64,000 bases of DNA from Dacryopinax spathularia (taxonomy: Eukaryota; Basidiomycota; Dacrymycetes; Dacrymycetales; Dacrymycetaceae), in NCBI GenBank assembly GCA_037974965.1, contig JBBPFI010000012.1:806001-870000 (forward strand). The letters are read 5' to 3'. The position numbers and the translations under genes were made by a program. The notes under the pieces are model-generated. The model did not search any database. It saw only the letters and a list, made by a program, of their open reading frames with translations, and was not told the origin of the DNA. Of the stretch, positions 34,776 to 45,183 are shown one piece after another; the first letter of the stretch is position 1, and each line of letters starts with the position of its first letter.

Positions 34776-37700
34776 ATGGCCTCTTACGTTTGCACTCTAC
34801 AGGATCGCGCTCGTGTTCTGGGACGAGGTTCGAGCTTCCCAGTTTCTGATTTGAACGCCGGCTATACCTTTCAGCGCGCATACAAAAGCTGCGACGACGT
34901 GGATATGGCGAAGGTCTATGAAGACACCTTACTCCTGCGCGCTGCGATAGGTGAAGTGATCGTCGTTTATAATCACTTCTCGAAGTCGCATTTGCTCGAC
35001 CTGTCGCGTCTAGTCGGTATCGTCTTCACACGCTTCGTGACGAAGGGTACAATGGTCGGCAGTCTTACGCAAGACCGCGTGAAAGACATCTCACTTGTCT
35101 GGCGGTTCAAACTTCGCCGGCGAGAAAGGGTTTATGAAGGACTTCGAGTGGACCCAGCCGTCCTCCATACGCCTCGTGTGCCGAAGAGACATCATGAAGA
35201 TACCGCGGCAGATACAAGGCCCGGCAAGAGGGCTGCTCGCTTCCCTCCAGAGCACGATGAAGACCTCGTGAACTTAATCATTGCCGAATATCAGCAGGCG
35301 ACTAGCCCGACGGCTCTAGAACACGGCGTCTGTGGCAGCTGTGCGGAGCGCAAGAAGTTGCTAGACTTGCGTGCCGTGTCGGTTAATGACTTGGACCTTA
35401 CGCCTTTACAAAATCGACGTATTCCGGCGAACTTGTTACCTACGACATATTCGCTTCCAGCGTACGACTCCGCCATTCTAGATTGCCGGGGTTTAAGTAA
35501 CCCTTGGGTACGTCAAGGCTATTTGTACCTGTGCGCCCACTGCAAGGCGTCGATTGGCAAGGGCGAGCTGCCGCTCTTGGCGCTAGCAAACGGGTTCTAC
35601 TACGCCCACGAGCACGTTCCTCCTGCAGTTTCTGCTGCCTTTTCCGCCGCGACTTTCGTCGATCGCAAGCTCGTCGCGCGTTGCTCGGCTAGCAAAATCT
35701 GCTTCAGGTACTTCGATAATCCGGAAAGCCGATTGTATCGCCGCGGAGTGGATGGAATGCAACGTTATTGCCGGGGCAATGTGCTCATCTTGCCCCAGGA
35801 TAATATCACGCTGCACGACATACTGCCTCCACCAATCGATGACGTGAAGGATAGCTTCGTCGCCGTGTTTGCAAGTCGAGAGCCTCCTACTCCGGAAGTA
35901 CTGCGTCGCTTGGAGCCTCTTAAGGCGAATGCGCGTACCGTGCGAACGATTTTATCTTTCTTGATATCGCAAAATCCAGCATACACTTGCGCGACCGTGG
36001 ACTTCCCCACGGGAACTTCATTCTCTCAAGCTCACTTCGACGCCCTGTTTCCGGAAGGCGAAGGGGACGCGGCCTCCCCGCGTCTGTTCCCTTTCATGGA
36101 AATAGGGCATGTCGCTCTCAGTGAGGCGCAAGTTGCTGCCGAGTCGGATGTTGCCGACAGAAATGGGTTCGCCGACTCCGATGTTGGTGAGCGCGATTTT
36201 TTGATGGAGGCGTCCGGTTATTCCGCAGCGGATCGATCTGCGCAAAGCTATCGGGCCATGAAAGCGGACGCGTTGGCCCACTGCCTCGATAAACAAGGCG
36301 CATTCCTACTCTCGCGCCGAGGTAACCGGGCAGTACAAGACTTGCGGAACGAGTTTACTCTGACGTGGATGTTCCCACATCTCGACCCTTTTGGTCTAGG
36401 AGGATTCGACGATCCTCGGCGGCGCAGGGCTGTGCCTATGTCTAAGCAGCTTTCGCATTTGCTGAATTTGGCAGACGGCCGGTTTCAGTCGGATCCTACT
36501 TTCGCGTTCGTCTTTCATAGCATCTTGCAGAAGCGCCAAAGTCTGCGCGATGCTCTATTCCGCGTCCCGGAGGGCGCGCATGATCGGATCGTGGAAGGGA
36601 TAAAGAATGTAGATGTGGAGATTTTGGTGGATTTGGCGCGGCGATTAGAGGTCGATAAGTGGACGCAAGCTGTATCTGATGAAGAACGTCTTGCTTTCAG
36701 AGTACTCCGACGCATACATATGTTGCGAAAGGACGCACCTGGAAGCGACGCATACAAGACCTGTCGTAGGAACGAGATCCGCGCTCTGATTTACCACTTG
36801 GGCTGTCCGGCACTCTTCGTTACCCTCACGCCGAATGACATAGATGGCCTGCTGTTTCAAATGGCTTTGAAGGGTTATGAAGGCATGGACGACCTTATTA
36901 AGGGTGCGACGAGATCGAGTCGTTTTCAGCGTGCCATAATGGTTGCGGAAAATCCAGCCGCGGTTGCTCGAGTTTTTCACGAGACCATGGAGCGGTTTAA
37001 AACCATAGTCCTGCGTTTCGGTAAAGGTCCTGGACTATTCGGGGTTTGCACCGGCTTCTACGGCATGGTCGAAGCTCAGGGACGGGGTACTTTACATTGC
37101 CACATGTTGATATGGCTCGAAGGTAATCCGTCGCCGGCCGAACTCCGCGACAAGATGGTTGACGAGGAGTACAAGCGCAAGGTACTGGAATGGCTGGAGC
37201 GTTTGATTAAAACCGAACCTCCTGGTACTACCGACGTCATGATAAAGGAAGATCCGCGCGTGCGAAGACCGACGCTCGCTAAAGATGATGTAGATCCGAG
37301 AAGCATACCTGGTCCGTCGATTACTACACTCGCTCCAGATGAATTCCGCGGCGCATTCGAGCGTCATGTGTATGATCTTGTGTGCCGCAACAACTGGCAT
37401 GAGCACAGAGCGGGATGTTGGATACACCTCAAACAGGGTGAAGAGAAATCCGATGAGAAGTGTCGGATGCGTATCGATGGAACCACACGAGCGGTTTCTA
37501 CTATCGACCCCGATACGGGCGCTATTTTACTTCGGCGCCTTCACCCTTGGGTAAATGAATACAACGATGTCATGATGTTCCTTTTCAAGTCGAACATGGA
37601 TATTCAATACATTGGTTCTGGAGAAGGTGCGAAAGCCGCGCTTTTCTACATCACCGACTATATAACAAAGTCGTCTTTGAAAGTGCACGCCGGTATGAGC

Positions 37701-40637
37701 GCGTTGATTTATGCCATCCAGAAAAATCACGATAAGTTCAAAGATAGTCCCGGTTCATCCTCGCAAGCGGAGAGTCGGAGTTTGGTGAACAAAATGGTCA
37801 ACGCCATGATGTCGCGCCAGGAGTTGTCCCACCAACAAGTCATGAGTTACTACGTCGGAGGCGGCGATTGCTATACGTCTCACACATACGCTGTGCTGCA
37901 ATGGGGTCGATTTTCCAGATTAGTCGCCAAGTTAGAGTGCGCCTTACAACCCACCGAGGCGTCTCTGCGCCCGGAGGAAGAAGACGCCGAGGATGTCTAT
38001 CCCGACGAAGGGTACGAAGATGACTTCGTTGGTCGGAAGGCGAACCTTACCCTCAGCATACTAAATGGCGACGTTTCGGCCGCGAACCAATGCCAGGACT
38101 ATCTGTGGCGGCCCTTACTCAGCGCGTTTGAAAAGCTTTGCTTGTATGATTTCGTCGCCACGGTAGTAAAAGAAGTCGTTCCTAAGAACGGCGATCAGGA
38201 TAGGCCGGCGCCCTTGCAGAACACGTTTGAAGACATACGTACGAAGACATTGCGTGGGTCGCTCCAACAGGATCATCCGCAGTTTAAGACCCACTGCCTT
38301 AAGTACCGGCTCCGCCGTAGTGTCCCCGTATTGCTAGGCCCGTCGTTACCAAACAAGGACGCTTCCGACATCGAGAACGGAAACTGGTGTCGTGCTATGC
38401 TCATAATGTTCAAGCCTTGGCGAGTTCTAACAGATCTGAAGCGTGACAACGAGCTATGGACGGAAGCTTTTGACCGCTACGAGTTCCATAGCGAGCACAG
38501 GTCGGTTATGAGGAACATGAATGTCCTTAGGGAGTGTAAAGATGCCCGCGATTCTGACTTGCGTGGCAAGCTACGGGGGCGTCAGTCTATGCAACGCCCT
38601 GAGGAGCCCGCCGACCTCGGTATGGACGAGCTTGCCGACTGTGTTATGATGGACGACGACTTGGGTCATTCCGATCCATACGAAATCAGCGAGTCGCAAG
38701 GCGAGGGAGGAGTCGAAGCAGATATCTATCGCCAGAATCAAGCGGATTGCCTTAACTCCGCAGCGGGGCTGTCAGTACTTATGCGCGACGACCAATCGCT
38801 CGCGCCCTGCATACCAGCGCGCACATCCTTAAGTACTCGGCGTTCTTTACTCTCCGATATAACTCAGCTAAAGCGATATGCCGATGAGCTGAAGGAGTGG
38901 AAAAAAGACAAACGTCCTCAGCGAACCGACGCTAACGGGGCCGTGCAAACTGCCCTTGATACGCACCCGGACGCTTCTATCGCTCGCGTTGTGAGTACCT
39001 CCGCGCCGACTACAACTTCTGAGCCTCGTTCGCTTCCACATGAAGACGTGCAGCTAGCATTCGAAGAAACTGCAAGAGAAAGAGGTCTGAATAGCAATGA
39101 AGAACAGTTACGGGCGCTAAGAATCGTCGCGAACCACCTCAGTGTGTCGCAATCAAAGCAGCTCTTCTTGTACGTTGGCGGAGGTGCGGGTACTGGGAAG
39201 AGTCATCTCATAAAGTGTATCGAGGATTTATTCAGCAAGCTACATATTCGAGACAGTCTCTTACTGAGCGCGCCTACTGGAGCGGCCGCCGTCTTGATAG
39301 GCGGGTATACAATCCACGCCCTTACTCTCTTGCCGTCTCAGCCTCGCAGCAAGCCCAACCTGTCGCTCCTCGATTCCATATGGCGAGCAGTAAACTGGCT
39401 TATTATTGACGAAGTCTCTATGGTCTCCGCTCTCTTTTTACACGAAGTATCGGAGCGCATTTGTATGGCGAAAGGAACGCCCCCGGACGTAGCCTTTGGC
39501 GGCATCAATATCATTTACACCGGCGACTTCGGACAGCTCAAGCCGTTCGGTTCCTTGCCTCTGTATAGCAACCATCTGCTTCGCCAGGTAGGATCGAGAT
39601 TATCCCAGCGTCCTACTGGTCAAGCAGCCCTCAACGGCGCGTTACTATGGCGCTTGCTGGACTCCGTTGTTCTGCTGAAGCGGAACGTAAGACAAGCCGG
39701 AGATAGAAAGTGGGCGAACCTGCTAAGCCGGCTGAGAGTTGGACAAGCGTGGACGGGCAGGGAGTACCGGAATGACGAACAGGTAGGAGACGGGGATAAC
39801 TACGAGGCGTCCGACTATGACGTGCTCTGTAGTCGGCTTCTAGAAACGTTAGGGGGAGATGGCGGGGAGTGCCCATCCGCATTTCAAGACGCTCCGGTTA
39901 TCGTCGCAACAAGAAAGCTACGCAACATGCTCAACATACTGCTCGCTAGAAAACATGCTGCTCGTCTAAAAGAGCCGTGTCACTTGTACTTTGCGCAAGA
40001 TTACCTAAAAGGTTCTCGTATTGAAGGAGAACTCCAGCACCGGCTTTGGAGAGCCGACATCAAAGAAGCGGACTGTCAGCCGTATCTTCCGCTCTTCACT
40101 GGTATGCGCGTGATGCTTACAGAGAATATGGCTATTTCGAAGAATCTGGTAAATGGTACCACCGGGGTTGTTGTCGGAATCCGATACCAAGAGAGCGCGG
40201 ATCATATACGCTTCGCAGACGGCGTTTATGTAGAGATAGAGACGTCGCCAGTACAGCACGACGGCTTGCCGCCGACGATCGTATGCGTTCAGCCGGTCAA
40301 GTCTACTTTTCAGTATACTACGACGGCATTCGACGGAACGACTGTCCAATATGCTATACGCAGATTACAACTACCCATCCTTCCGGCATACAGCTACACC
40401 GATTATAAAAGCCAAGGCCGATCCCTAGAAAAAGCCGTAGTGGATCTCGCAGGGTGCCGTAGCCCACAAAGCGCCTACGTTATGCTGTCTCGCGTCCGCA
40501 CCTTGAAGGGTCTCGCTGTTCTCAGACATTTTACACCTCGGCACATTTATGGGCGTCAGCCTTCAGAGTTGCGGGAGGAGATGAATCGCTTGGCATACTT
40601 AGATGACATGACAAAGACAGACGAGGGAGGGTATTAA
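34776..40637 (+). CDS. Helitron Rep/helicase
   Basis: A single uninterrupted frame of 1953 residues encodes the transposase of a Helitron, which nicks one strand, transfers it and unwinds the element. The N-terminal third has a cysteine-containing region of the kind found in fungal Helitrons (CGSCAERK at about 187; YLYLCAHCKASIGKGELPLL at about 250, DUF6570-like). The Helitron-like N/Rep domain spans about 660-980. It has the HUH metal site in QGRGTLHCHMLIWL (about 767-780) and the paired catalytic tyrosines in YITDYITKSSLK (about 957-968). The Pif1-type helicase starts near 1440: Walker A YVGGGAGTGKSH (about 1464), Walker B LIIDEVSM (about 1542), YTGDFGQLKPFG (about 1580) and the C-terminal VMLSRVRTLKGLAVL (about 1902). 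All motifs are intact, so the protein may be active. A TATA box lies 35 bp upstream. Confidence 0.95.
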   Translation: MASYVCTLQDRARVLGRGSSFPVSDLNAGYTFQRAYKSCDDVDMAKVYEDTLLLRAAIGEVIVVYNHFSKSHLLDLSRLVGIVFTRFVTKGTMVGSLTQDRVKDISLVWRFKLRRRERVYEGLRVDPAVLHTPRVPKRHHEDTAADTRPGKRAARFPPEHDEDLVNLIIAEYQQATSPTALEHGVCGSCAERKKLLDLRAVSVNDLDLTPLQNRRIPANLLPTTYSLPAYDSAILDCRGLSNPWVRQGYLYLCAHCKASIGKGELPLLALANGFYYAHEHVPPAVSAAFSAATFVDRKLVARCSASKICFRYFDNPESRLYRRGVDGMQRYCRGNVLILPQDNITLHDILPPPIDDVKDSFVAVFASREPPTPEVLRRLEPLKANARTVRTILSFLISQNPAYTCATVDFPTGTSFSQAHFDALFPEGEGDAASPRLFPFMEIGHVALSEAQVAAESDVADRNGFADSDVGERDFLMEASGYSAADRSAQSYRAMKADALAHCLDKQGAFLLSRRGNRAVQDLRNEFTLTWMFPHLDPFGLGGFDDPRRRRAVPMSKQLSHLLNLADGRFQSDPTFAFVFHSILQKRQSLRDALFRVPEGAHDRIVEGIKNVDVEILVDLARRLEVDKWTQAVSDEERLAFRVLRRIHMLRKDAPGSDAYKTCRRNEIRALIYHLGCPALFVTLTPNDIDGLLFQMALKGYEGMDDLIKGATRSSRFQRAIMVAENPAAVARVFHETMERFKTIVLRFGKGPGLFGVCTGFYGMVEAQGRGTLHCHMLIWLEGNPSPAELRDKMVDEEYKRKVLEWLERLIKTEPPGTTDVMIKEDPRVRRPTLAKDDVDPRSIPGPSITTLAPDEFRGAFERHVYDLVCRNNWHEHRAGCWIHLKQGEEKSDEKCRMRIDGTTRAVSTIDPDTGAILLRRLHPWVNEYNDVMMFLFKSNMDIQYIGSGEGAKAALFYITDYITKSSLKVHAGMSALIYAIQKNHDKFKDSPGSSSQAESRSLVNKMVNAMMSRQELSHQQVMSYYVGGGDCYTSHTYAVLQWGRFSRLVAKLECALQPTEASLRPEEEDAEDVYPDEGYEDDFVGRKANLTLSILNGDVSAANQCQDYLWRPLLSAFEKLCLYDFVATVVKEVVPKNGDQDRPAPLQNTFEDIRTKTLRGSLQQDHPQFKTHCLKYRLRRSVPVLLGPSLPNKDASDIENGNWCRAMLIMFKPWRVLTDLKRDNELWTEAFDRYEFHSEHRSVMRNMNVLRECKDARDSDLRGKLRGRQSMQRPEEPADLGMDELADCVMMDDDLGHSDPYEISESQGEGGVEADIYRQNQADCLNSAAGLSVLMRDDQSLAPCIPARTSLSTRRSLLSDITQLKRYADELKEWKKDKRPQRTDANGAVQTALDTHPDASIARVVSTSAPTTTSEPRSLPHEDVQLAFEETARERGLNSNEEQLRALRIVANHLSVSQSKQLFLYVGGGAGTGKSHLIKCIEDLFSKLHIRDSLLLSAPTGAAAVLIGGYTIHALTLLPSQPRSKPNLSLLDSIWRAVNWLIIDEVSMVSALFLHEVSERICMAKGTPPDVAFGGINIIYTGDFGQLKPFGSLPLYSNHLLRQVGSRLSQRPTGQAALNGALLWRLLDSVVLLKRNVRQAGDRKWANLLSRLRVGQAWTGREYRNDEQVGDGDNYEASDYDVLCSRLLETLGGDGGECPSAFQDAPVIVATRKLRNMLNILLARKHAARLKEPCHLYFAQDYLKGSRIEGELQHRLWRADIKEADCQPYLPLFTGMRVMLTENMAISKNLVNGTTGVVVGIRYQESADHIRFADGVYVEIETSPVQHDGLPPTIVCVQPVKSTFQYTTTAFDGTTVQYAIRRLQLPILPAYSYTDYKSQGRSLEKAVVDLAGCRSPQSAYVMLSRVRTLKGLAVLRHFTPRHIYGRQPSELREEMNRLAYLDDMTKTDEGGY

Positions 40638-41064
40638 GCAGCTTCTCTGCTTCCGTAGGGTTCCTGTGCCTGAATGTAAAAACCGCCGAGTAAAGACGGA
40701 TGTATGCGCACCAGCCTATGTCTTGCTCAGCTGGGGTATTGTCCACCGCCTTCTCTTGATTGAAACGCACAGCTTCCTGTATCAAAGGGGGCCCATACGG
40801 AATTGCTCGCAGGATCTATCTCGCCGTGCTTCTTTTTCTGGACGACACACTTGGTACAGCCTTGCCAGACCATTAGCCAGTCGCAGATCTTACTCTCCAC
40901 CGAGCACCCTCGCCTGTTACAGCTTCGCCATAGCTTTAGAAGCACCGCCTGTCTACGCGAATCACCGCCTTCACCACCGCTTTGTAACTGCCTTCTTAGC
41001 ACTGCCATGGCTCCCAGGACATATAAAGGTTCGCCAGTTTTTTGCCATGGCGTATAGCGTCCAA
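40638..41064. other. Spacer between Rep/helicase and the next element gene
   Basis: About 430 bp with the 3' end of the Rep/helicase gene and the promoter of the following gene, including the TATA box at 41022. No gene of its own is seen. Confidence 0.5.
41022..41028 (+). promoter_or_regulatory. TATA box that favours ATG 41065
   Basis: TATAAAG lies 25 bp before an ATG at 41047 and 43 bp before the next in-frame ATG at 41065. With transcription starting about 30 bp after a TATA box, the first ATG would lie outside the mRNA, so 41065 is the likelier start. Confidence 0.5.
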
Positions 41065-42286
41065 ATGGCTAAAACGAGTAACAAGAGAAAGAGCATCTCT
41101 CCATCCAACGAGGATGTGCTAGCGACGCGCCAGCGGTAGGTCTCTGAACGATTCGCTCCGCACTATACACATCCTTACATGCCACAGGCGCAATCCTGAT
41201 ACTTCTGACGAAGTGGTACCCACTCTTCAACGTGAAGATACGAACAATACGCCTGTAAACGGTCGCCTGTTCAAACCTCAGCTGGATAGGGTCAATGCGT
41301 CTCCCTCTTCTCACAGTGAAGATACCATACAATCCCTCTCGCCGCATGAACTCGAGCACGCAGACAGGAACGTGAGCTCCCTCCAAGGCGACCAGTCTGA
41401 TGAAGCAGAGGCCGATATACTCCTAGGCTCTCCCAAGACTTCCGGCTTAACTGGCAAAGGCGTTCAGTTAGACATGGGCAAGTATGACGAGGAGCTACAA
41501 AGGCAAGTCGCGTCATGCAAAGGCACGGCGCAATTTCTTATCTTTCCATAGGCGCATCGTTGCCATGCGTCAGTACAGCGATAAAGCGCGCGCCGTCTAC
41601 TACGTCACGCAGTTCCCGTTGGATCTGCGCTTCGGATACAAGCAGGCCGTGAACATGTCGAACTACTTAGTACGCAGCGACAATTCCGCCGCATTAGTGT
41701 GGATTGTTGGCCACGTCGCAGCCGCTCAGTTACAAGACGAAACTAATGGGACCTGGCCAGACTCAGTTTACATCAGCGTGAAGCCCTTGACTCGGGAAGA
41801 TACTAAAGCCGCTACGCGACTGTGTAATGAATACGCCAAACCGCAGCTTGGTACGGATACGCTGGTTGTGAACTGCTCAGCCTCGACTGAAACGCTCATT
41901 AGATCTTGATTTAAACCCGTTCGGCACTATTCTTGCAAGCCGTTTCCAAAAGGGCTACAAGTCGCCTAAACCCGTACGAATAGCAGAGGCTACTGGACTA
42001 AACTGACGATGTTAAGCAGGCCGCCGAATTCAGAGACGTCTATGATGCTCGAGAAGGCATGAAGAAAAAGCGGGAGATGAAGCGCTACCCTTGCACTAAG
42101 ATTAAAAAGAACGATCTCATCCTCATGGAATGTCGCGTCAAGAAAAGGTTCGACGCTCGTGATAGCGAAGACGACGCTAGGAAGGACGATGCCCCTTTTA
42201 GGATAAGCTTCTATCTAAACGCGCTTTACCTACTGGCGGAGGGCACAGAAGAGGATGACGAAGACGGCGTGGAGTACAACTTCTGA
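41065..42286 (+). CDS. Novel Helitron-borne protein 1 (340 residues, five exons)
   Basis: No family recognised. Five exons, 41065-41135, 41188-41502, 41552-41850, 41903-41973 and 42020-42286, join in frame into about 340 residues. The intron at 41503-41551 begins GCAAGT and ends CATAG. It is a GC-AG intron, and only this splice keeps the frame, giving ELQRRIVAMRQY. The first 120 residues are polar and disordered, with a basic start (MAKTSNKRKS). The ordered part contains ARAVYYVTQFPLDLRFGYKQ, LVWIVGHVAAAQLQDE, DLDLNPFGTILASRFQKGY and YPCTKIKKNDLILMECRVKK, then FRISFYLNALYLLAEG and an acidic tail EGTEEDDEDGVEYNF. The last part has the alternating pattern of a small beta domain. Position inside the element suggests a transposition accessory role; this is inference. 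Confidence 0.72.
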
Positions 42287-42334
42287 CAGACTCTTAAGAG
42301 TAGCATGCATTGCGACTACGTTGAGATACAAGGC

Positions 42335-43795
42335 TCATTCGTCCAATATAAAGGTAACGTCCCTGTGGAACAGCGGGTAGAGATCCGAGGTGGGAACTAG
42401 CTCTTGTGTAACATAGTTACCCGCAATCAATTGCTCTCTTATCCCTTCCACTTCGCTGAGTCCTATGTCACCGAACTCCATGCAGGATGCCTGTACACTG
42501 CTGCTGCGCCGTAGAACCAGTTGAGGATACCGCGCGCCCAGACTAGGTTGCGAAGGATTCGAGGTCGTTCGATACTCTTCCACAACTAAGTAGCTTGCTT
42601 GCTGCCGACCTCTACCGACGCAAATCGTACCCGTCGCAAATGGCCCAGTTATCCAAGAACGCACGTCAATGGCGTGCACGTCGCAACTATAATCGGTCGA
42701 GATCGAATAGTAGATGGACACGGGTACTAAGCAGCCCGCGGGTTGCGTCGCCGTTACACAGAGGGCTTGTGTGGGTACCTCGGAGAATGGGACAGGTGCC
42801 TGTCAGTGGTAAGCTGTCTAACGTGTAGATTGAGCGTCGCACTTACCTCTCGCCGCTGCGGTGGGCCCCATGCAATCTTAAGAGTTGGCACGACCTCGTA
42901 CCAGATGTCATGGCCGCCTTCGTTCTACCAGCCTGATAAGCGCCGATTATGATATCTCGCACTTTAGTCACCTCCACTGTTCCCTTTCGCTCGTCCCTCA
43001 GCGCCGTTGTTATGAGAGCTGCTACCATACTGTACGTGCGCAGAAAAGTTAGAGATCAACCCTTAGTAGTGACCGTTCGTGGACAAAGACGCTCAAGTGA
43101 GTAATAGGGGCTCACACTCGCATTGCACCCTGTAATACTTCCGCACTTCGCCCCCGTGTCTTTAGCCGTATCTGCGCAATGAGATTAAGACGTGCATGTC
43201 GTAAGCCTGCCCCATGTGATATCAAGGCGACTCTCCACACCCTTCTACACTAGCGACCATTCCGTTAACAAATCTGCTGCGAAGTTAAGTTCCCCTCAGC
43301 GTTGTTGTTCTCCAGCGTACCCTGTAACCAGCATATCTACGACGGTCCTGTCAATATTGTCCATATGGACCCAAACTAGGCTCCCTCCTCTAGCGACCCA
43401 TTTAGTCACCACTATCGGTCCCTTCCATACCTTGTCCGTCAGCTCTAACAGTGCAATATTGATATGGCCCCTGTTCTGTTCTGCATACTCGACCTTAAAG
43501 AACCATTTCAGCTTCACGTCCGTGCCTGGAATGTACTGCAGCCGTATTTGGTAAGCTGAGCTCCACTTCGGAATCACATCGGTGACTTTCGGCACCAGAA
43601 TTACTTCCAACGCCGCACTCAGGGTATGAATGCCTCGAATCTTCTCTATCTCTCCGCGACTGTGATCAGGACGATACACTACGGCACGCACTCGATCCTC
43701 ATCCTGCTTGGTCAATCACGGCAAACTATACACTGCGACACATTACTCACCGCGCATGGAAAGCTAAGGCACTCGCACTCGTAGCGGTTCGGCAT
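42335..43795 (-). CDS. Novel Helitron-borne protein 2a (minus-strand paralogue)
   Basis: No known family. ATG 43795 follows a TATA box (43831-43838) and starts with MPNRYECECLSFPCA. An intron GTGAGT...GCAG joins DEDRVRAVVYRPDHSRGEIE, and the exon runs on through IRLQYIPGTDVKLKWFFKVE and VWKGPIVVTKWVARGG to about 43333. The 3' exons are also firm: NEGGHDIWYEVVPTLKIAWG (near 42915), then APVPFSEVPTQAL and IYYSISTDYSCDVHAIDV, ending DLYPLFHRDVTFILDE with the stop at 42335. One or two small exons between about 43330 and 42960 could not be placed with certainty. The C-terminal part aligns with the plus-strand gene ending at 44870: YLVVEEYRTT against YHVIVEHRTT, and PTSDLYPLFHR against PQSSMYNILHR. 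The two genes are therefore head-to-head paralogues. Confidence 0.6.
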
Positions 43796-43830
43796 CCTGT
43801 ATTATCTTGCCGCTTCTGTTACTGGCCGGT

Positions 43831-43838
43831 CTTTTATA
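43831..43838 (-). promoter_or_regulatory. TATA box of novel protein 2a
   Basis: On the minus strand TATAAAAG lies 36-43 bp before the ATG at 43795. The same octamer precedes the gene at 45184 with nearly the same spacing. Confidence 0.55.
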
Positions 43839-44090
43839 CAGCGCCCAACTACACACTCGCCCTTGTCTAAAGCTGTGCGGACGGTCTTGTCTCTGTTCCA
43901 TATCATGTCGCACCCGACATGATGGACGCATTCTCTGTCCACACCCTGTCATACGTTACGGCTACAATTGATTCACGAGACAATGCGGTGAGTACGTCCT
44001 CCTCCTCTCGGCGGCTTCCAAGCGCCGCTGTTATCCATCTTTCCCCATAAATACTGTTTGAGCCGCGACAGGATCTCTGCAGCTAATACT

Positions 44091-44870
44091 ATGGCGGCTC
44101 CTGACTCACCGCCTTTATACAGCAGAGGGCTACCTATGCTGGACGTGGCTGTCCCAATCCAAAATGAGCATGACGCTGTGCGCACTCTCCGTCTCCCACT
44201 AGGAACGAAAGCTAAATCCTGCGCCAGGCTCAAACCACTGGTCTCATTCGCTGCCGTGTGGTGGAAACCATCGTAATTTTACCCTCAAATGCACCGACCC
44301 CTTTGGTAAAGTCGACTTTACCCCATATTCCCGTAGAGTTCTCACGCGGTTTCTCAGCCAACCTTTCGCCACACGCTTATGCGCCTGATAGGCCTCCTCG
44401 TCCCTCTGGACGCCGCTCCTCTCCTCGTACAGGTGCCCTTCAAGTTTACCTTGACCTCCCGGAACTCCATGCGTCTTTACGGCCTTGCTATTCAAGACCT
44501 CATCCAAGGCCCATACGCGGAATACCGAGGAGTACACAAGTCGCAGGATGAATATACCGGCGCCAGCCGCAAACAGGCCTATCACGTGATCGTGGAACAT
44601 CGCACTACTAAACCAGTACCACGAATTAAAAACTCCGCTGCATTAAAAACGCCAGCACCAACACTCATGTCGGAGTGGTGTGGCGCGGTTCTCGTATTTC
44701 GATACATGCGCTGGGAGAAAGTTGACGACTCTTGCATAGACTACGGCAATGTGGTAACGGGGGACGTCGTCGACATCCTAAACATGCTCGGTAAAGGGCT
44801 GCCGACGAAGGAGATTCTTCCGCAGAGTTCTATGTATAATATCTTGCACCGCAGCTTCTACACAGCTTAG
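44091..44870 (+). CDS. Novel Helitron-borne protein 2b (plus-strand paralogue)
   Basis: No known family. The firm part is the last exon: from about VPFKFTLTSRNSMRLYGLAI, through IQGPYAEYRGVHKSQDEY, AYHVIVEHRTTKPVP and LVFRYMRWEKVDDSCIDYGN, to PQSSMYNILHRSFYTA and the stop at 44870. This matches the C-terminal half of protein 2a. The start is uncertain. ATG 44091 opens a frame (MAAPDSPPLYSRGLPML...) that would need an intron between about 44256 and 44340 to reach the conserved part. It may be a full gene with an unclear 5' end or a 5'-decayed copy. The two paralogues face away from each other around about 43.9-44.1 kb. Confidence 0.5.
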
Positions 44871-45137
44871 TTTACTACGCATCGCAATACTGTACGGCCT
44901 CAGGTACAGCGTGAAATGAGACTTCTGAGTACAGCGTGAGTAATGAGACTGTTCTACCAAGCATCACCACTTCCTCCACAGCCCTACAGCTCCTCCTTAT
45001 TATACCTGCGTGTCTACCCAAAACAAACCGTCCTCCGCGAGTCTCAGACGAACTGCCACAATCCTACTCTCCCTCTTGTACGCACCGCCTTCCTCTCACA
45101 GGCGAATACAACCGCCAGACTATAGGTCTGCAGCAGA

Positions 45138-45145
45138 TATAAAAG
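45138..45145 (+). promoter_or_regulatory. TATA box of novel protein 3
   Basis: TATAAAAG lies 39-46 bp before the ATG at 45184, matching the octamer and spacing of the minus-strand gene at 43795. Confidence 0.55.
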
Positions 45146-45183
45146 CGTACCACTTACGAAGTTAGAGAGTCATCAAACTCCTC

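Noticed and set aside
41047-41064. Earlier start MAYSVQ for the first novel Helitron gene
   Set aside because: It lies only 25 bp after the TATA box, so it would probably not be in the mRNA.
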